64,000 bases of DNA from Euborellia annulipes (GCA_023213315.1 JAKCPI010012723.1:62001-126000), one strand, 5' to 3'. Positions 41,825-53,169 are shown, counted from the first letter of the stretch. Notes: a model not told the origin generated them from the sequence alone. Numbers and translations: made by a program.

Positions 41825-42074
41825 CAGTGAGGGACAATTTAAGTTCCGCCCAGGGGGCGTTTTCTAAATGCATTTTTCGGGGAGGTTGTTTTTAAAAAAA
41901 TATTATATATTTTTTAATGGAAACTTTCATGGATCAAGGCCATTTGGACAAATTTCCAATAATTATTTTCATTGTTCTTGTATCAAATCAATTGAAATAA
42001 TCAGCGGAAATCATAACGCTTGGGTGGGATTACTAGTTTTATAACATTTTGGATTTCTTCTCGGGAGGGGGGTC
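41825..42074. repeat. mosaic of repeat pieces
   Basis: TACAGTGAGGGACAATTTAA and ATTATATATTTTTTAATGGA match the 11893-12099 MITE; AGCGGAAATCATAA and TTTTATAACATTTTGGATTTC match the 22582-22800 hAT MITE. Two old elements are fused or nested. Confidence 0.55.
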
Positions 42075-42285
42075 CTAATTCGGCCTAAACGAGCTTCTGA
42101 AAATGCCGGATTACCCGAAACATTTAATATAATGCAAAATTTAATAATTATCTCTTGAAAAAATCTGTAATGACACTGTTTTCTTAAATTACCCCTTTTT
42201 TTGCTGCAATATTCCGAAGAAGTGGCTTTTCAACAGACCGGATTAGCCGGTATGCCGGGGTATCGAAGTCCGGTTAGCAACTGTA
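42075..42285. mobile_element. pogo/Tigger-type MITE, copy 2
   Basis: Shares TTCGGCCTAAACGAG, TCTGTAATGACACTGTTTTC, GGTATGCCGGGGTATCGAAG and AACTGTATTT with 23327-23548. The left end has been lost into the neighbouring mosaic. Confidence 0.65.
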
Positions 42286-42404
42286 TTTTCCAAATTACTT
42301 AATACTGAAAAATTTTTTTTTGAAAAAAGGGAATTGATATTGCGTTTATAACTCTTGAAAATTTCAGATTCTCTTCAAATATGTCGTAGAAAGGAAGTTA
42401 GTCT

Positions 42405-42745
42405 TCCCTTTTTTTTTTTTTTTTTTTATTATTGTTCCGGCCTTTAGCCCTTGGCCATTGGCACTCTTCCCCCTTTGAACTTAAATAACTAGTTATAGAA
42501 TAATTTATGTATTTATAAAGATTGATATCTGAAATAAATACCCTGAGAACATTATTATTATTATTATTAATTTATTTCTTTCTGTTAATCTTCTATTAAT
42601 AATGTTTTTCTTTTTCTAGGTAAGTGTCTAAGTGTCTGTCTGCTTCTTTTTTAAACTTCGATTTTTTTTTTTTTTTTTTTTTTTTTTTTCTTTATTTTCC
42701 GGCCTTTGACCTTGGGTCATTCAGCCCCACACTTCGATTTTTTTT
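42405..42745 (-). repeat. two short repeats with T runs
   Basis: T runs at 42413-42427 and 42662-42689 are each followed by CCGGCCTTTxxCCxTxGGxCAT. Read on the minus strand, both are a common short sequence ending in an A run, as in retroposed tails. Confidence 0.5.
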
Positions 42746-42886
42746 ACTTTCTCTTACCTATGTATATATGTAATATATATATAGAGAGAAAGTATTGGTT
42801 TCATGTCAAAAATTCGATGTCGAGATTTTGATGGATCTTCACGTTTTGAGGTCCCCTGAATCCAAAAAAGTGGTTTTCGCGACATG

Positions 42887-42954
<68 letters not shown>

Positions 42955-43305
42955 CTGTGTGTGTTCAATTTTAAGCATGAAGGAATTGAGCTATGAGGCT
43001 GAAATTTTATATTTAAGTTAAACACCCCCCGGGACCGACAAAATAAGCTTTTAATCAAAATCGGCCAAAAAGTACTAGTACTTTACTGATGTACTTTTTC
43101 AGTTTTTTTCGATTTTCTCAAAATTCGCTCTAACGATTTTGATTAAAATTCAAAAATCAATTATTTCTTAGATGCTCTTTCAAATGTATATTCTCGTTTT
43201 GCCCTCAAAATTGTTTGAAGCACACTTTACTCTTGTGCTTCATAGGAAAGATAGCAGAAATAAATGGTTGCCATGGTAACCGAATTTAAATCTTTTCTCT
43301 TTTTA
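42746..43305 (-). repeat. dispersed repeat family A, copy 4, reversed
   Basis: Full order of family blocks on the minus strand, from TTTCTCTTAC end to the X-box at 43267-43280. The (GTCT)n(GT)n microsatellite at 42891-42964 is an expanded version of the CAGA/CA tract of the other copies. Confidence 0.9.
43267..43280. promoter_or_regulatory. X-box (RFX-type) palindrome in repeat A
   Basis: GTTGCCATGGTAAC, full match to the RFX consensus on both strands. Sister sites: 3996-4009, 34936-34949, 35595-35608 and 45448-45461. Confidence 0.5.
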
Positions 43306-43314
43306 TTAGATTAA

Positions 43315-43961
43315 AGGCTCTAACAGACAGAACGCGAAATTCGCGTCGCTCAGGCTACGCGCGTATTTCGCGGCGAAAGGCGTTTTTGCTAAGCCACACA
43401 GGAAGCGTAATCTGGGCGTACGATCCGGTATTGTGTATATGTTTCAACAACCTTTATTTAATGAATTTATAAATATTTTATAAATAAAGTATTATATTAC
43501 GAAAGAAATAGAATATCATTGGAAAATTAGATTTTTTTAAAATCTTATTTTATTAATGATAACTTTGATTAAATATTTTTCGAGGCTTGTAAATTAGAAT
43601 AAGATAATACTATTCAATTACCTCGATTCGGACTTTTTACTAATCATAGATTGGCTGCCAAGAAAAAACATATTTTATTATTTACTTTTATTTAGTTAGA
43701 GGCGAAAAAACAAGTGTTTTTAACTCTATAAGTTTTTTTATTTCATTACTCATCTTGATGATTCGCCTGTTCGCGCGAAGGAGTTGTAATTTTGTACAAC
43801 TCGAAAAAGCTGTCGCGCGAAAGAGAGCGTTTACGCCGCGTAAGTTCGCCCCCTGTGTGACGGGGATGATACAGTCTTGCCTTATACAACATTTCGCGGC
43901 CTTTCGCGGCGTTGAAAAAACGCCAAGCGACGCGAATTTCGCGTTCTGTCTGTTAGAGCCT
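43315..43961. mobile_element. CpG-rich inverted-repeat element, Harbinger-like
   Basis: Terminal inverted repeats AGGCTCTAACAGACAGAACG followed by CGAAATTCGCGTCGC, exact over about 35 bases at both ends, between TAA trinucleotides. Three-base TWA duplications are typical of PIF/Harbinger. The ends are strikingly rich in CG dinucleotides; the AT-rich core shares a segment (CGATTCGGAC) with repeats at 33355 and 53290. No transposase frame. Confidence 0.7.
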
Positions 43962-44343
43962 TAAAAATCAATTATTATTTAAACGCCCATTTTTTTTTCG
44001 GAGAAAACATATCTCTCTCTCTCACAAAACTATCTTCTCTCTTTCTACGCGTTTTAAATTTTTCTACCTTATCTTCGCATTTGGCCAATGTTAATTTCCT
44101 ATAGGGATTTGTATGTTAATTTCGATTCAAAAGGGGGTCCCCTTTGGAACTTTTTACGCATTTAAAATTTTTTTCCCAATTCTTATGAAATTTTGTATTT
44201 ATTTACGAATCTATATTGTGTATAAAATGTCCAAATATGAGATTAAAATTTTGAAAAATAACCATTGTTTATTTCAAGCAATCAACATTTAAAATGCAAG
44301 TTTGAAACTAAGGTGCTATGGGAAACTAAATATATCTCGACAC
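43962..44343. other. non-coding stretch
   Basis: Nothing recognised. Confidence 0.5.
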
Positions 44344-44437
44344 AAAAAATCTGGTGTGACCAGCACAGTGCACAACTTTCTCTTACCGAAGGGTAAGAGA
44401 AAGTTGTGTGCTGTGCGCCAGTCACACCAGATTTTTT
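44344..44437. repeat. hairpin repeat, near-perfect copy
   Basis: AAAAAATCTGGTGTGACCAG.. pairs with its inverted copy across the tetraloop-like centre TTACCGAAGGGTAA. Arms of about 45 bases with few mismatches. The centre matches the GTAAGAGAAAGT end of repeat family A. Confidence 0.85.
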
Positions 44438-44689
44438 ACTTAAAGGTAATCGTCGCCTTTATTTTCATAAAAGATTAATTTGTCCTATTCTTGTTTAGGC
44501 TTATATTTAGAGCTGGTTAAATATCTTCGCCAATATTACATATCTCGATTTCAAAACTTCTCTTTGTCAAATATTCATTAGAGGATTCAAATATATAGAT
44601 TTATTTCTGCTCTGTGATCTCATTGAGCATTCTTAAAAAATTACAAATCATTTTTTGATTCCCTCGGAAAATACAAAAAGATTAGGTCG

Positions 44690-45000
44690 TTAGAGCGAAT
44701 TTTGAGAAAATCGAAAAAGTACACCAGTAAAGTACTAGTACTTTTTGCCCGATTTTGTTTAAAAGCTTATTTTCACGCCCCGGTTTCTAACTTAAATATC
44801 AAATTTCAGCCTCATAGTTCAATTCCTTCATGCTTAAAATTGAACACACACACACACACACACAGACAGACAGACAGACCATGTCGCGAAAACCACTTTT
44901 TTGGATTCAGAGGACCCCAAAACGTGTATATCCAACAAAATCTCGACATCGAATTTTTTACATGAATCCAATACTTTCTCTATATATTAACATATATCTT
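44690..45000 (+). repeat. dispersed repeat family A, copy 5, 5'-truncated
   Basis: Begins inside the GAATTTTGAGAAAATCGAAA block, lacks the X-box, and continues through GTACTAGTAC, (CA)n and (CAGA)n to AATACTTTCTCTATATATT. Confidence 0.85.
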
Positions 45001-45018
45001 ATATATATCTTTATATAT

Positions 45019-45267
45019 GGACCCTGTTATGCAATGGTGTGTCAAAGACCAAACATAGAGTTTTGAGAAAATCAACAATAAAGTTTTTTGTTTACATTGG
45101 ATTATATATAATTTTTCTTGTCAATTGTGCAAGTAACATTAAATATAAATTTTTTTAGGACATATTTCATAAAAAATACTATTAATTAAAGCATTTGAAA
45201 CAATATTCCGTGCTTAACTCATTTTTGAATTTTTTGGTCTTTGACACACCATTGCATAACAGGGTCC
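45019..45267. mobile_element. GGACCCTGTTATGCAATGG-ended MITE, copy 2
   Basis: Same ends as 38368-38615, 249 bases, flanked by ATAT on both sides (45015-45018, 45268-45271). Sits directly against the end of repeat A copy 5. Confidence 0.85.
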
Positions 45268-45271
45268 ATAT

Positions 45272-45779
45272 ATAATTCTTCTGTACGTGTGTATGTGACT
45301 GAACTCCTCCTAAACGACTGAACCGATTTTGATGAAATTTATTGTGTATGTTTGTGAGAATCCCGGACAGGTTTTGTTTCACAAATAACAATAAGTTAAT
45401 GAGTAATTAACCGTTAAAATAAGAAAAAATAAAAATTAGGAGAAATAGTTGCCATGGTAACAAAATATAAATATTTACCCATGTTTACGATTTTTTTTAT
45501 TTATTTACATTTTGAATTCTAAAATATCGGCGTAAATTTTTTGTTTGTGTATCGGGAGAGTCCCGGAAAGGATATGATTCACAAAAAATCATAAGTTCAT
45601 GAATAATTAACCGCTAAAATAATCTCTACATATTATAAAAATGAATTGGGAAAAATGTTTGTATGTATCGGTATGTATATGTTTTATAGAAATCCACAAT
45701 TTTCAATGAAGGCGAGCAAGGGGGGTCCAGGGGGCGCAGCCCCGCTAGGCGTAAAGCCCCGCCGAAGGCGGGCGCTTCT

Positions 45780-45781
<2 letters not shown>
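45272..45781 (+). mobile_element. possible Helitron-like element
   Basis: Contains ACTGAACCGATTTTGATGAA, a block I recall from arthropod repeats, an X-box-bearing fragment at 45448-45461, and a GC-rich 3' end (GGGGTCCAGGGGGCGCAGCC). The last 30 bases form a hairpin CCCGCC-GAA-GGCGGG followed by CGCTTCTAG, then (AT)n. Hairpin plus CTAG is the Helitron 3' signature, but the next base is A rather than T and no 5' TC end was identified. Confidence 0.4.

Positions 45782-45812
<31 letters not shown>
45782..45812. repeat. AT microsatellite
   Basis: Uninterrupted TA units directly after the candidate Helitron end. Confidence 0.8.
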
Positions 45813-45814
<2 letters not shown>

Positions 45815-46526
45815 TATGAGAAAGTAAAAAATGTATAAAAAGAGCATGCATGGAGAACAATTGAAAATTGAAAACCCTCCACACGCCCGCTAAATATTTG
45901 TGATTGTTAAAAAAAATCCGTATCGCGGAAATTATGAGTATATCGAGATCAAAACACAATTTTTTCTCATCCCCTTCGCTTATAAAAAGTGATGTGATGT
46001 GCGGTCATGCCAGATGTTTTTTATACACAAAATTTTTTTCTTCCGATAGGCTATATCACCTTTCAAAGGATATATATAATATTACGACAAGTTTTTTTTT
46101 TTTACCGAGCACTCTAATTTTAGTCTGAAGTCTTATTTATAAATATAAATATATTTTTTATTTATTAAAGTTGTTACGCTGAAATGTAATAATAAAAAAT
46201 CTCACTTTAAAGACATCTTCCTGCCTTGATTTGAAGATTTTATTCATTTTAGAACTTTTTTTTAATCTCTTTTTTTAAAGCCCAATTTTTATAAATTTAT
46301 TGATCTATTTAAGAGCTTCTGTCAGCTGTTTAAGTCAGTGACAAAAAATCTGGAAATAATTTTGAAGTTAAATAGAACTCGGCCATTTGCCTGTATTTTT
46401 GAGAATGCAACCAAAGATACTCGCCTGTTAAGGTGGTTGCCTATGTTTTCACAATTGCTTTTAATTTTAGACTACAATTTTATCTCGTATTTTTTTTTTA
46501 AAGATTAAACACTTGTAGATTCGTTT
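45813..46526. other. non-coding stretch
   Basis: Nothing recognised. Confidence 0.5.
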
Positions 46527-46534
46527 ATTTAGGG

Positions 46535-46848
46535 CAGTGGTTTCTTTACTTTATGTTACCACGCCTCCCTTAACAATATTAAAAATATTTAACGTATAAC
46601 GCCCCCCCCTCCACATTTTATAAATAATACAAACCGAAAATTTGTATTGCAAAAATTTATACAATTCTCTTCTGTCCTCGACCTTATTATTCCCGCGGTG
46701 CGGAGTCGGCGGACCAGCAAAAATACAAACTATTATTTTTTATTATTTTATTTATAAACCTTCGCACTCATTTAGAAAATTGCTCGCTATGACTAATATC
46801 CGCGCCTCCCCTTAGACTAGCCCCCGCCTCACAGTTTGGAAAACGCAG
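46535..46848. mobile_element. hAT-type MITE with 8-bp target duplication
   Basis: Ends CAGTGGTTTCTTTAC and, reversed, CTGCGTTTTCCAAACTG. Exact flanks ATTTAGGG at 46527-46534 and 46849-46856. Ends of this type (CAGTGGTTCxCAAxCT) are common in hAT elements. Confidence 0.92.
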
Positions 46849-46856
46849 ATTTAGGG

Positions 46857-48066
46857 CTTGTTATTGTTATGATTATGCATTGTTGCTTTTTTTTAATCGT
46901 TACATTTAAATTAAAGAATTGCTACAATTAATTTTAATTATTGTTATTTTAAAAATACAAAATTTCCATATTATTTCGAGTGTATTACAATTATTCATCG
47001 AAATAATTATAGGTCTATATATTTCTGTTTATTTCGATCATAATAATAGAAAAATAACTCTCACCAATGTTTAAAAGTTTATTACTTTCGTGGTTATATG
47101 AGAATTGCAGCCAGCTTTCAAAAACTATTTAATGATGTATACTATTCTCTTATATAATTTTTGAAATTGAAGAATTGAATAGATCTAAAAAATTAGATGT
47201 CTAAAAAATAACAACTCATGTAAACTTTATCAATTTATTTTATATATTTTTTTTAAATGCAGTGTTACATAAGAAACGAAAACTTCTATAATAGCTTGAT
47301 CGTTAAATTTGATTTCAATTTAAAATGAATTTATTTCATTCGAAATTTTCTTAATACCATTAAAAATAATTTTTTTAATCCAGAAAATAAAAAAATTTCT
47401 ATTAAGATACTTTTAAAAAATTTGCAAGTGAAAATTATGTCATATTTTGAAATAGGTTAGAATGAATTAAAATTGAAGTCATGTTTTATATTTGATCTTG
47501 TTTATTTTATTCCTAAACGTGAGAAATAGACTACGAAATATTTATTGACAAACAAATTGAATGAAATTCCTGAGCATTCGAACAGTTCTATTAATGGCAA
47601 ATCGCAGCTGTAATATTCACTACATGTATTAAGAGGGAAACCTTGGGGCTGATGACGATCGGGGATCTTCGAGGCTATTTAGAATCATTCGACCTCGACT
47701 TGGGCGTGAATCATTATTGACGAAACTTAGCACAGATCTCTTGTATGTTTGGCTATGAATAATAGTCCGCGAACGTTCGTTGAATAATTTTTTTTTATTA
47801 CTAACCCATATTGGATTGGGTTGAGGTTAGCAATAATAAATTAAATATTAGTACTTTTACTTTTCCAATATACTTATGGGCACCGATAAAATCACCCTTA
47901 TTCTCAAGACGAGAATCTAGTAGGGAGCTTAAATATCAATATTTCACTAATCAATGAAAAATATTTGATTTCTCTATTTTAAATAAAATTTTGTTTAATA
48001 AATTAATTTTGAAACTTTAAAAAAGAGAATTTTTCAATCAACGCTCGTTTGCCAGTCAATCGTTTA
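46857..48066. other. non-coding stretch
   Basis: AT-rich with a less AT-rich patch at 47635-47720 that I cannot assign. Confidence 0.45.
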
Positions 48067-48340
48067 AGATAGCAAAGATGAGTTTGTGTTTATGATTGGG
48101 CAAAATTGAATTTCTGAACTCGAACCAGGATCTACTCACATCTTAAAAGCGTGGAGGTCCTGGTTTGAGCCTAGGAGACGCAATTTTGCCCGAACATAAA
48201 CACAAACTCATCTCGCAAATTTGAACCTCCTGGACTCGAACCATGACCTCCACGCTTTTGCAGCGAGGCCCTGGTTCGAGTCCAGGTAGCTCAATTTCGC
48301 ACAATCATAAACACAAATTCATCTTGCAAATTTGCTATCT
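48067..48340. mobile_element. palindrome built on a tRNA-like sequence (family D)
   Basis: Outer arms AGATAGCAAAGATGAG.. and ..TTTGCTATCT with GTGTTTATGATTGGGCAAAA against CACAATCATAAACACAAA. Inside, GGTTCGAGTCC (48273-48283), GGTTTGAGCC and the reversed CTCGAACCAGGATC occur; these are B-box/T-arm-like. Suggests inverted duplication of a tRNA-derived short element. Confidence 0.7.
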
Positions 48341-48474
48341 CAAAAACAATTTTAGGTTATTTATTGTTAATGCCAATTTTACTGTCTTTATTATAACAAT
48401 AAATCATTTGTCCACCCTAAGATATTTTTGGATAATAATATAATTAAATGTGGGATTTTTATTTGTTAGTGGGT

Positions 48475-48695
48475 CCATCCACTGTCAATCAAACACGGTA
48501 TTTCCAGCCTTCTGTTGTGCTTCCATCGCACCACTTGACCTCCAAGTAAAAACTCACTATCCCTTATAATGACTGGAAAAGTTTTTGTACATAAATGTCT
48601 CCCTTTTTTCTAGCCATTATAAGGAAATGTGAGTTTTTACTTGAGGGTCAAGTGATATAATGGATGTCTGGAAGTTTCTCTTCCTGGCTACCAGA
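48475..48695. repeat. imperfect palindrome
   Basis: CACTTGACCTCCAAGTAAAA and ACTCAC at the left pair with GTGAGTTTTTACTTGAGGGT and CAAGTG at the right. No further features. Confidence 0.65.
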
Positions 48696-50580
48696 GGACG
48701 TTGAATACTAGCAAATATAAATATCATATTTAATTAATTAAATCAAATCTGATCGAGTATTAATAGAATTTTTGTTCAATTTTTTTCACCTATAACCTTT
48801 ATAATCAGATAATTTTCTACGATAACAGAAAAGCTGACAATAAATCAGAATTATATTTAATGAAATCTAACGAATTTGTATTTAATTACATCAATGATGT
48901 TTAAAGAAAAAGCTACATGTGAACTGAAGTCGACTGCATCCACAAAATTTATTTAATAAATAGCCTATTTTTCAATTATATTTTAGTTATAGGGAGTTTT
49001 AGAATATGTTATTAATCATTATACTTTTGATTACTAGCTGCTTTAGCGAAAATTTAATCACTATTTTAAGAAATTTTATATTCCAAAAAATCTTTTTAAT
49101 CCATATTTCATATGTCAACAATACCGAATTCCTATACTTTCAAGAAATCAGACAGCCAAATTTGATATAAAATGGAATATACCCGTGCTTTGTTCAATTA
49201 CCAACAAAAAAAACGACTGGCATCACCTGCTCGACAGGTGCAAACAGAAAAAGAGCGAGACTTCTTAACTTACCTTCCTCTTGAATCATTGGGAACAATT
49301 ATAACTACAAAGCTTCTGCTTAAATTCCATCACTTTCTATTTCTTCCATAGAGCATATCATTTTTTTTTTTTTTACATGGGAACGTACATTCACATTAAT
49401 TTCTTTTTTTTTATTGTATCATCAATGCACTCACTCTCATTATTTCTCTTTTCCAGCTTGCTTTATATAAGAACTTTTTTTTAACATTAAAATTTGAATG
49501 TACACTCAACAGCAAAAAAATGTAGACATTTTTTTTTATAAAATTTTTTAATACTTGAATAAATTTACATTAGGAAAATGAGTGTACTATTAAGTAATAT
49601 ATTTTTTAATTTTTTAAAATTAATACTATAAATAGAGTATATGCTAATTATATTTATCTTTTGAAATAGGTCACATTTTTTTTATCCTACCAGCATATTT
49701 ATTGTTTTTAACTTCGCATTCATTCTATTGATAGAATAGGTTAATAATCATACAAATATTATCAAATGAGATCTTAAAATTCTCATATCTTTGAAAATTA
49801 TGCTAATTGATTACCATTAAACATCAAAGCAACAGAATAAAATATTCTGATCAAGTTTGAATCGAAATCGTAGACTCTCGAATCCACCTTGTGAAGATTA
49901 GATACAATTTTATTTAAATTTCCTACAAAAAAAAAAAAAAAACTATATGTTCTACATTGACCTGCTGAAAAAATTATCTGGTTTATCCCACTAATTGACA
50001 ATAATCCCTAAATCTCATATACAAATTTAAAAAAATATTTCTATATTTATCAATTGGTTAGCTAAATAAATTTTTTATTGTAATTTAATTACCAGGTAGA
50101 TAATTAGATAGAAGGGAATAATTATTCCATTTGAATAAATATTATTCAAACAGAATCAATCAAATCAAATAATAAAGGTATTAACTAATTGAATGGAACT
50201 AAATTGAAGAGAAATTTTATGCATTATTTTTTTACTTGTAAAAGAATTCTCTCCGGATGAAATATTAAATTTAATGACGAATCTGTTTAGAATTAGGAAT
50301 GATCTCATGAAAAAGTCCAAATGCATTTTTATAAATGAAGGTGGAAAGAAGATTGAAAGAAAATTCTCAAGATTGTATACTTCATAGATGATTGCCTTAA
50401 TTTTTGAATCATTCTTCTTAGAATACCAAATTAATGAATAATGATTGACCTTGAACATTTTTTTTCCTCTGCTCTGCATACTTTAATATTTTTTCTCTAG
50501 CAAAAATATTTTATTTTTATCTACAAGTCCTTTTTTCAATATACATAAAAGTCGATGATATGGTAGGCCAATCCACAAAT
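48696..50580. other. non-coding stretch
   Basis: Open frames on the minus strand near 50165-50480 and 49798-50001 have biased, low-complexity composition and no known domain. No RNA gene or repeat ends recognised. Confidence 0.4.
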
Positions 50581-50584
50581 CTAT

Positions 50585-50830
50585 GAAAACATGAAAAAAT
50601 GGCGAAATCGAGCGATTTACGATCCGAATTACTTCCACGCCACCATATTCACCAGATATGGCCCCAACTGACTTCTCCCTGTTCGCAGATATCAAAAAGA
50701 TGTCCAGGAAAAGAGATTTGGTTCCGATGAGGAGGTTAAAGCCTATTTTGAAGACAAAGAAAAATTTTTCTATAAGAAAGTCATTGGAAAAATGGAATAT
50801 AAGGTGTTGTTGAATAAAGTCCAATTTCGC
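50585..50830 (+). mobile_element. mariner transposase C-terminal relic
   Basis: PPYSPDMAPTDFSLFADIKK carries the third catalytic Asp region of mariner; after a frameshift RFGSDEEVKAYFEDKEKFFY and KVIGKMEYKVLLNKV continue the usual mariner C-terminus. About 60 residues of the roughly 345-residue enzyme remain. It belongs to a different copy from the 840-1000 relic. Confidence 0.85.
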
Positions 50831-52200
50831 AAAAAATATGTTTTTACTGAACTTAATGACCCATGTGTTATAATTCGACGATGCCTACCTTTCACGATCT
50901 GTTTAACAAACTTTTCGTTGGAATTTCAGAATGTTTTTTTTTTTTAAAGAGGACCTAAAGATTACAGGAAAGGAAAAGCAAGAATACAAAAAAAGGAAAT
51001 TTATCTGACAACACCATACATATTTGAGCGTTGAAATTTTAAAGTACAATATTTTGGGAATTAATTCATATTAATAAAATATTAAATTAAATGGAATTAT
51101 TTTTTTTACAAAATTGAATAAAAGTAGCTTCCGATGCTGAAACAGGTCAAACTCTTAGAAATAAATTAAATTGATCTTGATTCCAAAATTGTTACAAGGC
51201 TATCTCATTGAAGGTTTGAGAAACTTCTTCAGGCTATGCTATACCTTGTGATTTTTTGATAATTAAACAATAATATATCATGACAATTATCTTAAACGGT
51301 AGTGTGAATCTGTCATGACCCCCAAAGATTCGGAGGTTATATAAAATTGAGGCGAAGGTTGAAATCCTTATAATAATATTATACGAAAGATTTCATGTAG
51401 AAAATGAATGGCCTTCTTTTGACGTTGACGTCGACATGCACTTGCACTTAAAACTTGGTGTCTGTCTTTCGGTAAAAAAAAAAAAAAAATAAAATAAAAA
51501 GAACGTCCGGTTTAATCAATCAATCATTTCAAGCGAAATTCAATCCTTTATTTCCACTTGACGACAAAGTTAAATAAATACACTATGTTGAAAAGATTAT
51601 TTGAAACATCACTCTATATATCAAATCATCACTTAAGAATAATGACTTTTAATGGATCCTAGTCATTAAGGATAAAGATGAGGCAAAACTGTTCTCTTAT
51701 TATTGCTAAGAGATGGCGTTAAGATCGCAATCAGAAAGCCTTTGTACTGCCATTGGTCTATATTTAAAAACAAATTAATTCAAAAATTTCTAATGAATTC
51801 AAAAAAGAAGAATTGTTTGTTATTTGAAATACCAACTTAAAGGCCATTCCCTACTTGCCCTTAAGTATTTTCTTCTTATTCTCTTAACTTCTCTCTGTAA
51901 AAATATAAAGTTTATTTATTTTATTAAGTTGCACGTTTATTTAAATCCAACCTGCAATTAAATCACTAATAACAACGATGACATGTCTATATTATCCCAC
52001 ACCTAATATTGAATTATTTATTTTGTTATCATTCAATATTTAAACTGTCACATTCTTTCTTGTTTAAATATGTTTATCTACGCTTAAGATCTTAATTACA
52101 ATATATTTAAATTAATAGCATTTCAAATAAAATATAAGACAGTAAAAGATTTATTGTAAATAAAATACTATTAAAAAATCAACTAATTTATAATCAGTTA
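50831..52200. other. non-coding stretch
   Basis: An A run at 51474-51489 has no recognisable SINE body before it. Otherwise nothing. Confidence 0.5.
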
Positions 52201-52214
52201 GGTTAGTGGAAAAT

Positions 52215-52345
52215 ATATTTAAGCCATTTGGATACCAGATGGCTTAAATAGAAATGCCTGAACCCCCAATAGATATATTCATTACAACGGTTATCGTAAA
52301 AGTCTTATATGGCCTAAGTTGCCGAAAAGACTGTGTGTATGTGTG
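52215..52345 (+). mobile_element. SINE family S, internal fragment
   Basis: Hairpin TTTAAGCCATTTGGATACC..TGGCTTAAA, AATGCCTGAACCCCC, GGCCTAAGTTGCCGAAAAGA and CTGTGTGTATGTGTG match 35735-35880. No promoter end. Confidence 0.8.
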
Positions 52346-52734
52346 GAGAAAAAAAAATGGAAAATAAGTCTTGATGACAAGTAGACCTATTGTTGAAAAA
52401 TACAATTTTTTATGGAATGGGTGCATAAGGTCCGAAGACCTTATAATGACCAGTGTTCACATGCTGCCAGGAAAAAAAAAAGAGAAGAATAAAGGGGAAC
52501 ACAACTGCGGGAACTGCCTGTTCGGCGAAAATTTGCTTACGTATTACTTGAATGGTCTTTCAAACTAGTCGAGCATTATTGGTGTCAAAATTGATAGCTG
52601 TCGTCAAACTATTAGTACTGAGGTCGCTGCATTTTTTCTTAAACCTTCCCTGATGTTCAGTTGTTGCTAATCTTATTGTTAGATTAAATTTCCACTATGG
52701 ACGAGATCGATGAGAAACAACAAATTTTTTTAAT

Positions 52735-53140
52735 GTCTTTTTCGGCATCTTAGGCCATTTAGACCGCGTCTCTATTTCAGAGGCGTACTGAGACAGTTGT
52801 AGCCCTGGGGCGTCACTAGAAGAGGAGGCCTATATATATTTTGTACCAAAGGTGTATATTGAATTTTTTCGGGGGGGGGGCGAACTCATTTTTAAATATC
52901 CCCCTCCTCTATACACAAAAATATTTTTAAAATACCGTATATCCCCTGAACCCCGTGGGCCCCGGGAACTCAAAGAAAAATATTTGGGAGCTTATGCCGG
53001 CTCGGGGCCTGGGGCGGAACTCCACCCCCTCCCCCGCCCCTTGGTACGCCAGTGCTCTATTTATTTCAAATGATATAAATTTTTCGCCTGGAATCCTCGA
53101 CCTTTAGCTCCAGAAGCTAGTGCTCTACCCAAGATTTTTT
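52735..53140 (-). mobile_element. SINE family B split by a hAT MITE
   Basis: CGGCATCTTAGGCCATTTAG at the left and TATTTATTTCAAATGATATA with CCTCGACCTTTAGCTCCAGA at the right are one reversed family-B SINE, interrupted by 52778-53054. Confidence 0.7.
52778..53054. mobile_element. hAT-type MITE with 8-bp target duplication
   Basis: Ends CAGAGGCGTACTGAG and, reversed, CACTGGCGTACCAAG. Flanks CTCTATTT at 52770-52777 and 53055-53062 are identical. Inserted into a family-B SINE. Confidence 0.9.
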
Positions 53141-53169
53141 ATATGTAAATTAAAAGTAAATCATATAAA

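Noticed and set aside
42754..43058. Frames with QTDRQTDRQTDR and HTHTHT repeats
   Set aside because: They translate the CAGA/CA microsatellite of repeat family A.
50165..50824. Two minus-strand frames of 104 and 113 residues
   Set aside because: One runs antisense through a mariner relic; the other is low-complexity. Neither has a domain.
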